Assembly: GCA_947502975.1 (NCBI GenBank)
Contig: CANNBV010000003.1
Location: 620,001-684,000, forward strand
DNA length: 64,000 bases
Direction of reading: 5' to 3'
Source of the DNA: an uncultured Flavobacteriaceae bacterium
Lineage (GTDB): Bacteria > Bacteroidota > Bacteroidia > Flavobacteriales > Flavobacteriaceae
The notes beneath the pieces are model-generated. The model ran no database searches. It had not been told where the DNA came from and saw only the letters and a list, made by a program, of their open reading frames with translations. The first letter of the stretch is position 1. The number at the start of each line of letters is the position of its first letter. A program made the translations under genes and the position numbers. Shown in pieces: positions 29,545 through 38,216 of the stretch.

Positions 29545-29580
29545 AACATCTAAATTGTTTTAATAATCGTAAATCTATTC

Positions 29581-29610
29581 AAATAGCCTCAAAAAATTTT
29601 GGGGCTATTT
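29581..29610 (+). terminator. Rho-independent terminator after gap
   Basis: AAATAGCCTCAAAA and TTTTGGGGCTATTT form a 14-pair stem with one G-U pair and a minimal loop, followed by T-rich sequence. It starts 37 bases after the gap stop. Confidence 0.72.
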
Positions 29611-29682
29611 TACAAATAGCCGTTTTTTTAAACTTTATTTTATATTTTCGCAATAACAGTTAACCTATTTAAACACAACCAA

Positions 29683-30303
29683 ATGAATTCCTCAAAATAC
29701 CCTCTTACACTTGTTTTTCTATTTATTTTTTGTTTATCATTTTCTCAAACAACACAACAACCAGAAACACTTTCGTTGAATAGCGGATCCATTGATAGTC
29801 AATTTGAATATATTTTTAGAAAATCTGGAAACTTTAAAGGCACTAACGGTCAACCATACGAAGCTGTAAAAACAGCGTGGTTGCTTACATTAAGAAATCA
29901 TGTAAAAGATTCTTTAAAAGAAATCCGTAAAGATTTAAACGATACACAAGAAGTTGTAAAAACACAAGCCAAAGAAATTACTGAGCTAAAAGGCAACCTT
30001 ACTAAAACGCAATCAGATTTAGATAAAACAAATACTGAAAAAGACAGCATGTCTTTATTAGGTTTGCAAATGAGTAAAGTAGGTTATAATACGTTATTAT
30101 GGGCAATAATTGGAGGTCTGCTAGCTTTATTACTGTTCTTTATCTATAAATTCAAGAATAGTAATGCTATAACCAAACAAGCAAAACATAGTCTATCTGA
30201 AATTGAAGAAGAGTTTGAAGAGCATAGAAAAACAGCTTTAGAGCGCGAGCAAAAAGTAAGACGTCAATTACAAGACGAAATTAACAAACAAAAGAAAGCA
30301 TAA
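29683..30303 (+). CDS. Exported coiled-coil membrane protein of unknown function
   Basis: The 206-residue protein has a signal peptide (cleaved near SFSQT). A short conserved block follows (GSIDSQFEYIFRKSGNFKG, AWLLTLRNHVKDSL). Next comes a coiled coil of about 60 residues (LKEIRKDLNDTQEVVKTQAKEI). A transmembrane helix spans about 150-170 (TLLWAIIGGLLALLLFFIYKF), and a second charged coiled coil ends in KQKKA. From memory, database entries for this family are often labelled tRNA (guanine-N1)-methyltransferase. Nothing in the sequence supports a methyltransferase fold, so I call it unknown. Confidence 0.7.
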   Translation: MNSSKYPLTLVFLFIFCLSFSQTTQQPETLSLNSGSIDSQFEYIFRKSGNFKGTNGQPYEAVKTAWLLTLRNHVKDSLKEIRKDLNDTQEVVKTQAKEITELKGNLTKTQSDLDKTNTEKDSMSLLGLQMSKVGYNTLLWAIIGGLLALLLFFIYKFKNSNAITKQAKHSLSEIEEEFEEHRKTALEREQKVRRQLQDEINKQKKA

Positions 30304-30317
30304 ACGCTACAAAAAAT

Positions 30318-30357
30318 AAAAAAGCGCAATATTCAAATTGAATATTGCGCTTTTTTT
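30318..30357. terminator. Bidirectional terminator between convergent genes
   Basis: GCGCAATATTCAA and TTGAATATTGCGC (30324-30350) are perfect inverted repeats of 13 bases around one central base. A-rich sequence lies on the left and seven T residues on the right, so it can terminate both the coiled-coil gene and the transaldolase gene. Confidence 0.85.
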
Positions 30358-30380
30358 ATGTTGTTAACTAAAATTTAAAA

Positions 30381-31034
30381 TTAGTTACCCTTCTTATAGT
30401 CTGCTAAAAATTTAGCCAAACCTATATCAGTTAAAGGGTGTTTCAATAGACCTTCAATTGAACTTAACGGACCAGTCATCACATCCGATCCTATTTTAGC
30501 GCAATCAATAACATGCATTGTATGACGTACAGACGCCGATAAAATTTGAGTCTCAAAGCCATAATTATCATAAATATGGCGTATTTCAGAAATTAAATTT
30601 AAGCCATCAGTAGAAATATCATCTAAACGCCCTAAAAAAGGAGACACGTATGTAGCCCCAGCTTTTGCAGCTAATAATGCTTGCCCTGCAGAAAACACCA
30701 ACGTCACATTAGTTTTTATACCCTTAGTAGAAAAGTATTTACAAGCCTTAACACCATCTTTAATCATAGGTAACTTTACTACAATTTGCTCATGTAATTC
30801 TGCTAAAGCTTCACCTTCTTTAATCATACCATCAACATCAGTAGAAATCACCTCAGCACTCACATCACCATCTACAATATTACAAATATCTACATAGTGT
30901 TTCATGATATTATCGTGCCCAGTAATGCCTTCTTTAGCCATTAACGATGGGTTAGTTGTTACGCCATCTAAAACACCCATATCCTGGGCTTCTCTTATCT
31001 GGTCTAGGTTTGCAGTATCAATAAAAAATTTCAT
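30381..31034 (-). CDS. tal: Small-type transaldolase / fructose-6-phosphate aldolase-like
   Basis: The 217-residue TIM-barrel aldolase belongs to the short TalC/MipB subfamily. [16 protein letters not shown] is the N-terminal signature, [11 protein letters not shown] binds phosphate, and the Schiff-base Lys87 lies in [39 protein letters not shown] is also conserved. It probably performs transaldolase exchange in the nonoxidative pentose phosphate pathway. Fructose-6-phosphate aldolase activity cannot be excluded from sequence alone. It shares a bidirectional terminator with the gene on its 3' side. Confidence 0.9.
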   Translation of the reverse strand: MKFFIDTANLDQIREAQDMGVLDGVTTNPSLMAKEGITGHDNIMKHYVDICNIVDGDVSAEVISTDVDGMIKEGEALAELHEQIVVKLPMIKDGVKACKYFSTKGIKTNVTLVFSAGQALLAAKAGATYVSPFLGRLDDISTDGLNLISEIRHIYDNYGFETQILSASVRHTMHVIDCAKIGSDVMTGPLSSIEGLLKHPLTDIGLAKFLADYKKGN

Positions 31035-31081
31035 TCGTTGTAATTATAAAGGTTTTACTTAATTTATATCATTTCGAGAAA

Positions 31082-31168
31082 TTGGGCGTTACCCACAAGG
31101 GGTCGGGCTATCCGCTATATCTTTTTCTCGTGCCTCAAAAAAGGATGCCGCTTCTATCCCTAACGCGG
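31082..31168. repeat. Flavobacterial REP-like palindromic intergenic element
   Basis: The segment has inverted ends (GCGTTA near 31086 and TAACGC near 31161). Between them are the characteristic phrases GTCGGGCTATCCGCTATATC and GGATGCCGCTTCTATCCC around a poly-A/T centre. It is more GC-rich than its surroundings. I recall very similar elements scattered in intergenic regions of many Flavobacteriaceae genomes. Only one copy is present here, between two minus-strand genes. No coding capacity is seen. Confidence 0.6.
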
Positions 31169-31269
31169 CGAATTTACAACATTATGGCTGTTACTTAAGT
31201 ACCTTTACGTAAAATCTATTAACAAGTTGCTAAAAGTTTTCGAACTAAGTTTTAGACATAAGATTTCAA

Positions 31270-31689
31270 TTAATTCACAGTTAAAATATAACTCCTATCT
31301 GTGCTTTCTTCGCAAAGTCCATCGCAATCATTTAAATCATTCTCACAATAATTATCAGCTTGTTCTACATCGAGTCTAATCGTAAATCGATATCTACCTC
31401 TTTCTAAAGGTCTCCCTTCTATAATTACATCTCTGTAATCAAAATAAACATCTATACCTCGAGGTAACTCTCCAATCACCGAAAAATAGTAGTAGTAATC
31501 GTTATCTCTAGGTTCATTTTTTATTTCGGCATTTATCTCTTCAAAATAATTTTGATTAACAAAGGCTGTAGCTAATCTATTATCAGATAAAATGGGTTTT
31601 CTGTTAATTACACATTCCAAAATATCTTGACAACCTGTAACAATAAAAAATAAAGAGAAAATTGAGGGGAAAATAATTTTTTTATACAT
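31270..31689 (-). CDS. Small lipoprotein of unknown function
   Basis: Starting at ATG 31689, the 139-residue product has a lipoprotein signal (IIFPSIFSLFFIVTGC). A beta-rich domain follows, with FSVIGELPRGIDVYFDYRDVIIEGRPLERGRYRFTIRL read across about residues 70-108. This looks like a putative-Ig (cadherin-like) fold. A Cys-rich end (CENDLNDCDGLCEE) could form disulfides. The longer TTG start at 31725 would put charged residues before the signal, so I reject it. Function unknown. A REP-like element lies downstream. Confidence 0.6.
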   Translation of the reverse strand: MYKKIIFPSIFSLFFIVTGCQDILECVINRKPILSDNRLATAFVNQNYFEEINAEIKNEPRDNDYYYYFSVIGELPRGIDVYFDYRDVIIEGRPLERGRYRFTIRLDVEQADNYCENDLNDCDGLCEESTDRSYILTVN

Positions 31690-31732
31690 CTGGTCTATTT
31701 TTCTGTGTAAAAACACAAATAGCATACCAAAC

Positions 31733-32536
31733 CTATAATTTGTAATGATTCATTAACATTTTTTCATAAACAGTATCAGGTAGAATGCGTTTTAATACCA
31801 CAGAAAATTTTTGCATAAAGTCCCCAACTTTATAGTGTATTTTTGGTTTTTTAGTATTTATAATTTTATAAACAGCTTTAGCCATCATTTCCGGGTCCTT
31901 ACCTGCATCTACATGTTCATCCATTAACTTTAAGGACTTTCCGTAACTTTCATTGTATGGAGAATCTTCCTTTAGTGGCGCATGATAACGTCCAGCAGCA
32001 ATATTAGTGGCAAAATCTCCAGGGGCTACATTAGTCATTTTAATATTAAATGGTTTCAACTCCATTCTAAACGTCTCTGTTAATATAGATAATGCACTTT
32101 TGCTAGCACTATAAATACCTCGATATGGTAACCCCATATAACCAGCAATAGAAGTCACATTAATAATTAATCCAGACTTTTGCACTCTCATTTGTGGTAA
32201 AACCGACTTAATTACATTTATAGGTCCAAATAAATTAGTTTCAAAATTGGCTTTCATCTCAGCATCAGGAATTTCTTCAAGAGGTCCAGTAATCCCAGCA
32301 CCTGCATTATTAATCAAAACATCTAAACGGCCTTCATTTTCAACAACCATACTAACAGCTTTAATTATTGAAGCTACATCTTTCACATCTAATTCTAATA
32401 AAGGGAACTTACTATCTATATAGCTTTTAGGATTTCTACTCGTACCATAAACCTTAAAACCTTTATTCTGAAGAAATTCTCCAGTGGATTTACCGATTCC
32501 TGATGAGCCGCCAGTGATTAAAACAACCTTAGACAT
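31733..32536 (-). CDS. Short-chain dehydrogenase/reductase
   Basis: The 267-residue protein is a classical SDR. The NAD(P)-binding motif is TGGSSGIGKSTG at residues 8-19, NNAG is at about 79-82, and the catalytic Ser and the YSASK motif (Tyr-x3-Lys) lie near 140-160. The end reads KRILPDTVYEKMLMNHYKL, as in SDRs resembling retinol or 17-beta-hydroxysteroid dehydrogenases. The substrate is unknown. It is transcribed toward the small lipoprotein gene and away from the SRP RNA gene. Confidence 0.87.
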   Translation of the reverse strand: MSKVVLITGGSSGIGKSTGEFLQNKGFKVYGTSRNPKSYIDSKFPLLELDVKDVASIIKAVSMVVENEGRLDVLINNAGAGITGPLEEIPDAEMKANFETNLFGPINVIKSVLPQMRVQKSGLIINVTSIAGYMGLPYRGIYSASKSALSILTETFRMELKPFNIKMTNVAPGDFATNIAAGRYHAPLKEDSPYNESYGKSLKLMDEHVDAGKDPEMMAKAVYKIINTKKPKIHYKVGDFMQKFSVVLKRILPDTVYEKMLMNHYKL

Positions 32537-32602
32537 ATTTTTAAATTTAAAATGCCAAATTACAACATCGAGAAGTGAATATAAAATTTAAATTTAGCGC
32601 AC

Positions 32603-32706
32603 AAAAAAAGGCAAGCTACCTACATCACACCGCTACAACCGTATACCTTTGCTGCGTTCCCGCCCTGGAGGATTCTACAGGAGCTGGTTGTGTAGGACTT
32701 GCCGGC
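32603..32706 (-). ncRNA. ffs: Signal recognition particle RNA (4.5S-type)
   Basis: On the minus strand the conserved apical domain at 32646-32668 contains CAGG-GCG-GGAA-CGC-AGCA: a GGAA tetraloop on a short stem flanked by the symmetric-loop bases that bind Ffh. The ends pair (GGCAAG...CCTACA with TGTAGG...CTTGCC), giving one long hairpin of about 95 bases (near 32610-32703). This is the size of the bacterial small SRP RNA. Seven T residues follow on the minus strand. The RNA guides nascent membrane proteins to the Sec translocon with Ffh and FtsY. Confidence 0.92.
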
Positions 32707-32793
32707 TGCAAAGATACAATCTTTTAAAATTTTCACAATGATTTTTTAAACCGATTTTAAATAAATATATTCGATCAAAATTAGCATTCATCA

Positions 32794-33828
32794 ATGAAAA
32801 CTTATAAACTACTTACACTCATCACGTTATTCCTTTTAGTGATGGCTTGTGGATCTAAATCTGGACAAAAACAAAACTATTTTAGCATTCAAACTAATGC
32901 AGAGAAAGGCAATATTTCTGTTGCCAATACTTTAAAACTTTCTCTAAAAAACAAAAAAAATTACAAAATAGATTCTGTAGTATATAAACTTGATGACAAA
33001 ATTATCACAGATAACTATAATCTTAAACATCATAAATTAGGAAAATATCACATAGAGGCTACTGTGTATTTTGAAGGTGATGAAAAACAAACGACTACCT
33101 CGTCTGTAACTATATTAAATGATAAGTCTCCAAAGATTTTTAAATTCAAGATACTCAATGAATATCCTCATGATATCACGTCTTATACCCAAGGTTTGGA
33201 ATTCCATGACGGAAATCTATATGAAAGTACTGGCCAGAAAAAAGAATCCAAACTCCGTCAAATAAATTATAAAACGGGAGAAGTTATTAAAAATATCGAC
33301 TTAGCTGACCAATATTTTGGAGAAGGATTAACAGTAATGAATGATAAAGTGTATCAACTAACCTGGAAAGCTGGTGTAGGTTTTGTTTATGATCTTAATA
33401 CTCTTGAAAGAACTGGTAGTTTCTCTTATAATAAAAGTAAAGAAGGTTGGGGGTTAACACATAATGACACGCATCTATATAAAAGTGATGGCACTGAATA
33501 TATCTGGCTATTAAACCCAGAAACATTAGCTGAAGAAAGCAAAATACAAGTATACACACATAAAGGAAAGATTAGACAGATTAATGAAATGGAGTGGATT
33601 GATAATAAAATTTATGCTAACCGTTACCAACTAAATGGTGTGGCTATTATTAATCCTAAAAATGGTGCCGTAGAAGGCGTTATAGATTTTACATCACTTA
33701 AGAACAAAGTCACGCAACACGACAAATTAGATGTTTTAAATGGTATTGCTTATAACCCAGAAACTAAAACTATTTTTGTAACAGGCAAACGTTGGGACAA
33801 GCTTTTTGAAGTAGAAATAATCGAATAA
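32794..33828 (+). CDS. Glutaminyl-peptide cyclotransferase, lipoprotein
   Basis: This 344-residue lipoprotein (lipobox LVMACG, Cys19) forms pyroglutamate at peptide N-termini. Residues 25 to about 110 are an Ig-like N-terminal region. The five-bladed propeller of plant-type glutamine cyclotransferases follows, with YTQGLEFHDGNLYESTGQ, LADQYFGEGLTV, GWGLTHNDTHLYKSDGTEYIWLLNP and LNGIAYNPETKTIFVTGKRW. Such enzymes occur widely in Bacteroidota, where exported proteins often have N-terminal Gln after signal cleavage. It starts after the SRP RNA gene on the opposite strand. Confidence 0.9.
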   Translation: MKTYKLLTLITLFLLVMACGSKSGQKQNYFSIQTNAEKGNISVANTLKLSLKNKKNYKIDSVVYKLDDKIITDNYNLKHHKLGKYHIEATVYFEGDEKQTTTSSVTILNDKSPKIFKFKILNEYPHDITSYTQGLEFHDGNLYESTGQKKESKLRQINYKTGEVIKNIDLADQYFGEGLTVMNDKVYQLTWKAGVGFVYDLNTLERTGSFSYNKSKEGWGLTHNDTHLYKSDGTEYIWLLNPETLAEESKIQVYTHKGKIRQINEMEWIDNKIYANRYQLNGVAIINPKNGAVEGVIDFTSLKNKVTQHDKLDVLNGIAYNPETKTIFVTGKRWDKLFEVEIIE

Positions 33829-33863
33829 TTTTTCTTTTAATTTTACTCAACATTTCATCTGTT

Positions 33864-33899
33864 TTTGATTAAAAAATAGAGCTTTAAAACGTATCTTTG
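33864..33899 (+). promoter_or_regulatory. Candidate promoter for cydAB
   Basis: TATCTTTG at 33892-33899 matches the -7 consensus TAnnTTTG and lies 26 bases before the cydA ATG. A TTTG at 33864-33867 could be the -33 box, though its spacing of 24 bases is a little longer than the usual 19-21. Confidence 0.45.
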
Positions 33900-33925
33900 T
33901 AATACACTTTTAAAGCTTGTTTTTT

Positions 33926-35230
33926 ATGGACAATCTTGATGCCGCTAGACTTCAAATGGCATTTACATTAATGTTTCACATTGTATTTGCATGTATTGGC
34001 ATGGTCATGCCATTTTTTATGGTCGTCGCCCATAAAAAATGGCTGAACACCAAAAATCCTATATATTTAAAATTAACAAAATCGTGGCAGAAAGGTGTCG
34101 CGATTTTTTTTGTTACAGGTGCAGTTTCTGGTACTGCTCTATCTTTTGAACTAGGTTTATTATGGCCCGAATTCATGAAACATGCTGGACCAATAATCGG
34201 TATGCCGTTTTCTTTAGAAGGTGCTGCATTTTTTGTTGAAGCAGTCGCTCTTGGTTTTTACCTATATGGTTGGAATAAAATACCAGAGAAATTTCATTGG
34301 TATACTGGACTTATTGTAGGTATCTCTGGCGTTGCATCTGGTATTTTAGTGGTTTCAGCCAATGGTTGGATGAATGCCCCCTCTGGATTTGAATACATTA
34401 ATGGTGAGTTTTTAAATATTGACCCAGTAAAAGCTTTATTAAATCCTGCATGGTTTACACAGGCATTACATATGACGTTGGCAGCATTTACCGCTACAGG
34501 TTTTGCCGTTGCTGGAATACATGCATTTCAAGTTTTGAGACAAAGGCAAATTGAACTTCACAAGAAAGCCTTTAAAATTGCTATTACTTTTGGAGCTATT
34601 GCTGCTATTTTACAACCGATAAGTGGAGATCTTTCTGCTAAAGATATTGCTAAAAGGCAACCAGTCAAACTAGCCGCAATGGAGGCACATTATGAAACAA
34701 AGGAAGGAGCACCTTTATATATCGGTGGTATTGTAGATACTGAAAATCGAGAAGTAAATTATAAAATTGAAATTCCTAATGCACTATCATTTTTGGCCTT
34801 TGGAGATTTTAATGCAGAGGTAAAAGGGTTAAATGATTTTCCAAAAGATGTACAGCCTAATGTTGCCATAACGCATTATGCGTTTCAAATTATGGTAGGA
34901 CTTGGCACCTTACTTTTATTGGTTGGTATATTATTTTTTATCAGCCTGAAACGAAAACACTGGTGGGATACTCACAAATTTTGGTTGATTTTTGTAGCTC
35001 TAGCTCCTATGGGATTTATCGCTTTAGAAGCTGGATGGGTAGTTACAGAAGTAGGAAGACAACCTTGGATTATCCACAATGTCATGAAAACTAAAGATGC
35101 AGTTACCCCAATGCCCGGTATGGTATATAGTTTCTACATGTATGTTGTATTATACTCAATATTAACCATTGCAGTAACGTGGTTGATGACTAGACAAATT
35201 AAAGCCTTAAACAATTCTGAATTAGTTTAA
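33926..35230 (+). CDS. cydA: Cytochrome bd ubiquinol oxidase subunit I
   Basis: CydA is the heme-bearing subunit of the high-affinity quinol oxidase in the inner membrane. I start at ATG 33926 (MDNLDAARLQMAFTLMFHIVF), not the TTG three codons upstream, because family members begin at this position. The 434-residue protein has about nine membrane helices. It has the heme-ligand His in FTLMFHIVF, QALHMTLAAF, and the quinol-site signature GWVVTEVGRQPW. The Q-loop is short, as in the cyanide-insensitive-type branch. cydB follows after 2 bases. Confidence 0.95.
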   Translation: MDNLDAARLQMAFTLMFHIVFACIGMVMPFFMVVAHKKWLNTKNPIYLKLTKSWQKGVAIFFVTGAVSGTALSFELGLLWPEFMKHAGPIIGMPFSLEGAAFFVEAVALGFYLYGWNKIPEKFHWYTGLIVGISGVASGILVVSANGWMNAPSGFEYINGEFLNIDPVKALLNPAWFTQALHMTLAAFTATGFAVAGIHAFQVLRQRQIELHKKAFKIAITFGAIAAILQPISGDLSAKDIAKRQPVKLAAMEAHYETKEGAPLYIGGIVDTENREVNYKIEIPNALSFLAFGDFNAEVKGLNDFPKDVQPNVAITHYAFQIMVGLGTLLLLVGILFFISLKRKHWWDTHKFWLIFVALAPMGFIALEAGWVVTEVGRQPWIIHNVMKTKDAVTPMPGMVYSFYMYVVLYSILTIAVTWLMTRQIKALNNSELV

Positions 35231-35232
35231 TT

Positions 35233-36243
35233 ATGTTATACGTCGTGCTTAGTTTCTTAATGGTCTCCTTATTACTATATGTGCTTCTAGCTGGCGCAGA
35301 TTTTGGAGCGGGAATTATTGAGTTTTTTTCATCAAAAAAGAGTCAACAACTCACAAAAAAAACGATTTATCGCGTTATAGGGCCAGTTTGGGAAGCCAAC
35401 CATATATGGATTATCATAGTAATTGTAATTCTTTGGGTTGGATTTCCAGAGTTTTATAATGTATTAATGGTATACTTACATATTCCCTTAACATTAGTAC
35501 TACTTGGTATTACATTACGTGGTGTATCTTTTGTATTTAGACACTATGATGCTTTTGTAGATAAATCTCAAATTTTGTATGATTGGATGTTTAGAATTTC
35601 AAGTCTAGTTACACCTATTTTTTTGGGTATGACCTTTGGAGCAATGGTTTCAGGGAAAATAATAACATCTACAAACTCTATATCTTTTTATGAGGCATTT
35701 ATACAACCTTGGTTGAATCCTTTTGCAATTTTAGTTGGTATGTTTTTTGCTGCGCTATGCGCATTTTTAGCTGCAGTTTTATTAATAGGTGAAGCTAATT
35801 CCGAAGAGCGTAAAATTTATGTAAGGAAAGCTAGGATAGCCAATATTGCTGTTATTCTTATAGGCTTTTTAGTGTTAAGTTATGGTATTATTAATGATTT
35901 AAAATTTGTAACGGGTTTTATAAATAACCCATACACAATAGGACTAGTAAGTCTTTCAGCTATTCTCATATTACCTTTAACTTACTGCATCAAAAGAGCC
36001 AAAAAAGTAAAAAGTAGATTTTTAGCTGGCTCACAAGTCGTTTTAATTTTGTTAGCCGCAATGGTTACTCATTATCCTGACGTAATAATTATTTCAGAAG
36101 GGTATATAAGTCTGACAGATACAGCAGCCTCTTCAGAAGTTATTAATGTATTAGCTATTACACTAATCATAGGAGGTGCAGTAATTTTACCTGGATTATT
36201 TCACTTATTAAAATCGTTTAAAATGATTAAAATTCTGGAATAA
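35233..36243 (+). CDS. cydB: Cytochrome bd ubiquinol oxidase subunit II
   Basis: CydB is the partner subunit of the bd oxidase. The 336-residue, strongly hydrophobic protein has about eight or nine helices. Conserved features are LLAGADFGAGIIEFF at the N-terminus, IGPVWEANHIWIIIVIVILWVGFPEFY and LGITLRGVSFVFRHYD. No small CydX-like reading frame is evident after it. Cytochrome bd supports respiration at low oxygen and under nitrosative stress. Its 3' end faces the convergent beta-barrel gene across a 13-base gap. Confidence 0.95.
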   Translation: MLYVVLSFLMVSLLLYVLLAGADFGAGIIEFFSSKKSQQLTKKTIYRVIGPVWEANHIWIIIVIVILWVGFPEFYNVLMVYLHIPLTLVLLGITLRGVSFVFRHYDAFVDKSQILYDWMFRISSLVTPIFLGMTFGAMVSGKIITSTNSISFYEAFIQPWLNPFAILVGMFFAALCAFLAAVLLIGEANSEERKIYVRKARIANIAVILIGFLVLSYGIINDLKFVTGFINNPYTIGLVSLSAILILPLTYCIKRAKKVKSRFLAGSQVVLILLAAMVTHYPDVIIISEGYISLTDTAASSEVINVLAITLIIGGAVILPGLFHLLKSFKMIKILE

Positions 36244-36256
36244 TTTTAATCAAGTA

Positions 36257-37156
36257 TTAGCGCTTACCCTTCAATTTATTCTTAAAATGAATGGTATATG
36301 TAAAATTAAATCCAAAATTTAAATTTGGGTTTTTAAAATTAAAATTATTTCTGGTTTGCGTGATAAATGCATCTTCTACTATGCTTACAGCATTGGTAAG
36401 CATAAACTGTAACATCACATCACTAAGCTCCCAATTTATACCCAGTGAAAATGGACCATAAGTATCAAATGATGTAATAGGGTTTGCCACGTAATAATAT
36501 TCTGAAACCAAGGATACATGACCTCCGAGTTTATATCTACCACCAAAACCTATAGCAAAATGATTTTGTGGATCATTTTCATTAAAAACTAACCCTCTAT
36601 GTACAAATGTTGGAGATATTTGTAGCGAAAAATCTGAAGTTATCTTTTTAGCTATCAGTACTTGAGATGTGAATGAAAATCTATTTGACAACATCATTCC
36701 TGGGCTAGAGTACGGCAACATATCATCAAAATAACTTACATTCTGAAATAAAGATATAGTTACAGGAGAACCACTATTAACGCCTTGTCTAAGTAGTTTA
36801 TATTTTATGAATCCATCAAATCTTTCATCAAAAGTACTACCTCCAACTCCTAACAATAATCTATCAGAAATACCATATTCTAAAGCAAAACGCGTATTTA
36901 ATCGATCTACAAAAAAGCTCTGAGAGCGTTCTTCTGGGGTATTCCAAAATCTAATATTAGCAGAAACATCTAATGTTCCACTCTTTCTTGTTTGTACAGA
37001 GTGCCCGTAGGTAATTCTGGAATATTTAAATGTAGCTTCAGCAAAACTTAAGGAGTCTTTATGCTCTTTATCTAAAAGATCTAGCAATTCCTGACCGTTA
37101 ACAAAACTTATTGCTAACAAAAAGGTTAAAACAGATACTATCTTTTTAATTTTCAT
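36257..37156 (-). CDS. DUF5777 outer-membrane beta-barrel protein (copy 1)
   Basis: Starting at ATG 37156, the product is about 299 residues with a signal peptide (IVSVLTFLLAISFVNGQE). Alternating amphipathic strands follow, typical of a small outer-membrane barrel, ending in aromatic-rich strands. ATFKYSRITYGHSV, RFALEYGISDRLLLGVGG, YKLLRQG and HFAIGFGGRYKL recur almost identically in the product of 39724-40572 (YGISDGINIGISRSSF, RLLRQ, YALGFGGRHKL). The two are clear paralogues of the DUF5777 family. It overlaps the preceding YceI gene by 11 bases, so the pair is coupled. Substrate unknown. Confidence 0.75.
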   Translation of the reverse strand: MKIKKIVSVLTFLLAISFVNGQELLDLLDKEHKDSLSFAEATFKYSRITYGHSVQTRKSGTLDVSANIRFWNTPEERSQSFFVDRLNTRFALEYGISDRLLLGVGGSTFDERFDGFIKYKLLRQGVNSGSPVTISLFQNVSYFDDMLPYSSPGMMLSNRFSFTSQVLIAKKITSDFSLQISPTFVHRGLVFNENDPQNHFAIGFGGRYKLGGHVSLVSEYYYVANPITSFDTYGPFSLGINWELSDVMLQFMLTNAVSIVEDAFITQTRNNFNFKNPNLNFGFNFTYTIHFKNKLKGKR

Positions 37157-37688
37157 AACCTTCATATTCAAACTTAAAATCAACATTAATAATTTTTGCT
37201 ATGTTCCCTCTTAAAAGCGGGGGTATCTTAATATTATAATCTTCTACCACTGCTTCAAATGACCCGCTAATTGCAAATACATTGTTTTTCTTTTCGATTT
37301 TTACTTTTATTTCTAATTCCTTATGAGATCCATGCATTGTAAAATTACCTTTTACCATACGTGTTTGAACACCCTCAATATTAGGATCAAAATCAATTAT
37401 TTTTCCTTCAAAGGTTGCCTTTGGATAAATATCAGATTCAATGTAACTTTCGTTAAAATGCTCTCGCATTAACGCCTTTTCAAATACAAAAGCATTCATT
37501 AAAATACTTACTGCAATTTCATTAGTTTCCAAATCCACAATACTTAAAACCTGATTGTTTTCGGCTTTAATATTTTCTACAGGTGTATAAGAAAAGAAGG
37601 AGACATTGCCCTGTCTCGCAATAATTTTTTCAGAGTTTTTCTGAATACTCAGAAAAGATATGATGATAACAAGAATAAATTTATGCAT
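37146..37688 (-). CDS. YceI-family exported lipocalin-like protein (copy 1)
   Basis: The 180-residue protein has an N-terminal hydrophobic export segment (MHKFILVIIISFLSIQ). The YceI all-beta domain follows, with FEKALMREHFNESYIESDIYPKATFEGKI and the internal GNFTMHGSHKELEI. YceI proteins bind polyisoprenoids or amphiphilic molecules in the periplasm, and some accompany cytochrome b561. It has the same layout as the copy at 40972-41538. Its 3' end overlaps the DUF5777 gene and its 5' end lies 3 bases after the OB-fold gene. Confidence 0.82.
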   Translation of the reverse strand: MHKFILVIIISFLSIQKNSEKIIARQGNVSFFSYTPVENIKAENNQVLSIVDLETNEIAVSILMNAFVFEKALMREHFNESYIESDIYPKATFEGKIIDFDPNIEGVQTRMVKGNFTMHGSHKELEIKVKIEKKNNVFAISGSFEAVVEDYNIKIPPLLRGNIAKIINVDFKFEYEGYEN

Positions 37689-37691
37689 AAA

Positions 37692-38117
37692 TTATTCGGA
37701 GATAATACAATTTAAAAAAATAGCATCCTCAAGGATACCTTTAAAAACGCCTTTTAACCTAATGGTATCATTAGCAGCAATCTTTGAAACTTTATTTGTT
37801 TGGTTACTTTCCATATCGCAAATTATAAATGCATTTTCTTTTCCATCTGCTCCTAATAAAATTGTAATTCGGTTATTTAAATAGCTTATTTTTTTCACAA
37901 CGCCTTCAACTTCTATAACTTGTTCTGCTTTTAAGTTATTTTCATCTTCATTTTGAATAAAATCTATAACTGTTTTAGCGTCTAATTTATAGACTGGTGT
38001 CTTTGCAGAAAGGTCTATAGCATCAGGCTTATCCCAAACTAAATGCTTTGTAATAAAAAATGCGAGCAACAGTACTGCAAGTAACAATCCTATATTTAAC
38101 AATGATTTTCTACTCAA
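37692..38117 (-). CDS. Membrane-anchored OB-fold (tRNA_anti-like) protein (copy 1)
   Basis: This 141-residue protein has one N-terminal helix (NIGLLLAVLLLAFFITKHL). A periplasmic OB-fold domain of the tRNA_anti-like type covers about residues 60-140, with VIEVEGVVKKISYLNNRITILLGADG and TIRLKGVFKGILEDAIFLN. It lacks nucleic-acid-binding evidence; members with this layout are exported. It is paralogous to the gene at 40583-40975 (VIKTEGVITSVEQNSVVL). It precedes the YceI copy by 3 bases. Confidence 0.7.
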   Translation of the reverse strand: MSRKSLLNIGLLLAVLLLAFFITKHLVWDKPDAIDLSAKTPVYKLDAKTVIDFIQNEDENNLKAEQVIEVEGVVKKISYLNNRITILLGADGKENAFIICDMESNQTNKVSKIAANDTIRLKGVFKGILEDAIFLNCIISE

Positions 38118-38163
38118 CCTTTTTTCTATTAGGCGTTAGCGTTTTTTGATTTTTAAGATTAAA

Positions 38164-38184
38164 CCTAGGGCATTACACCCTAGG
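38164..38184 (-). terminator. Hairpin, possible terminator of the upstream cassette
   Basis: CCTAGGG and CCCTAGG form a perfect 7-pair stem with a 7-base loop, about 30 bases after the lipoprotein stop on the minus strand. The following minus-strand sequence is only moderately T-rich, so it may be a weak terminator or an attenuating hairpin between the two cassettes. Confidence 0.45.
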
Positions 38185-38216
38185 CTCAAAATTACTAAAA
38201 ATTAAACTTCCCTTTT

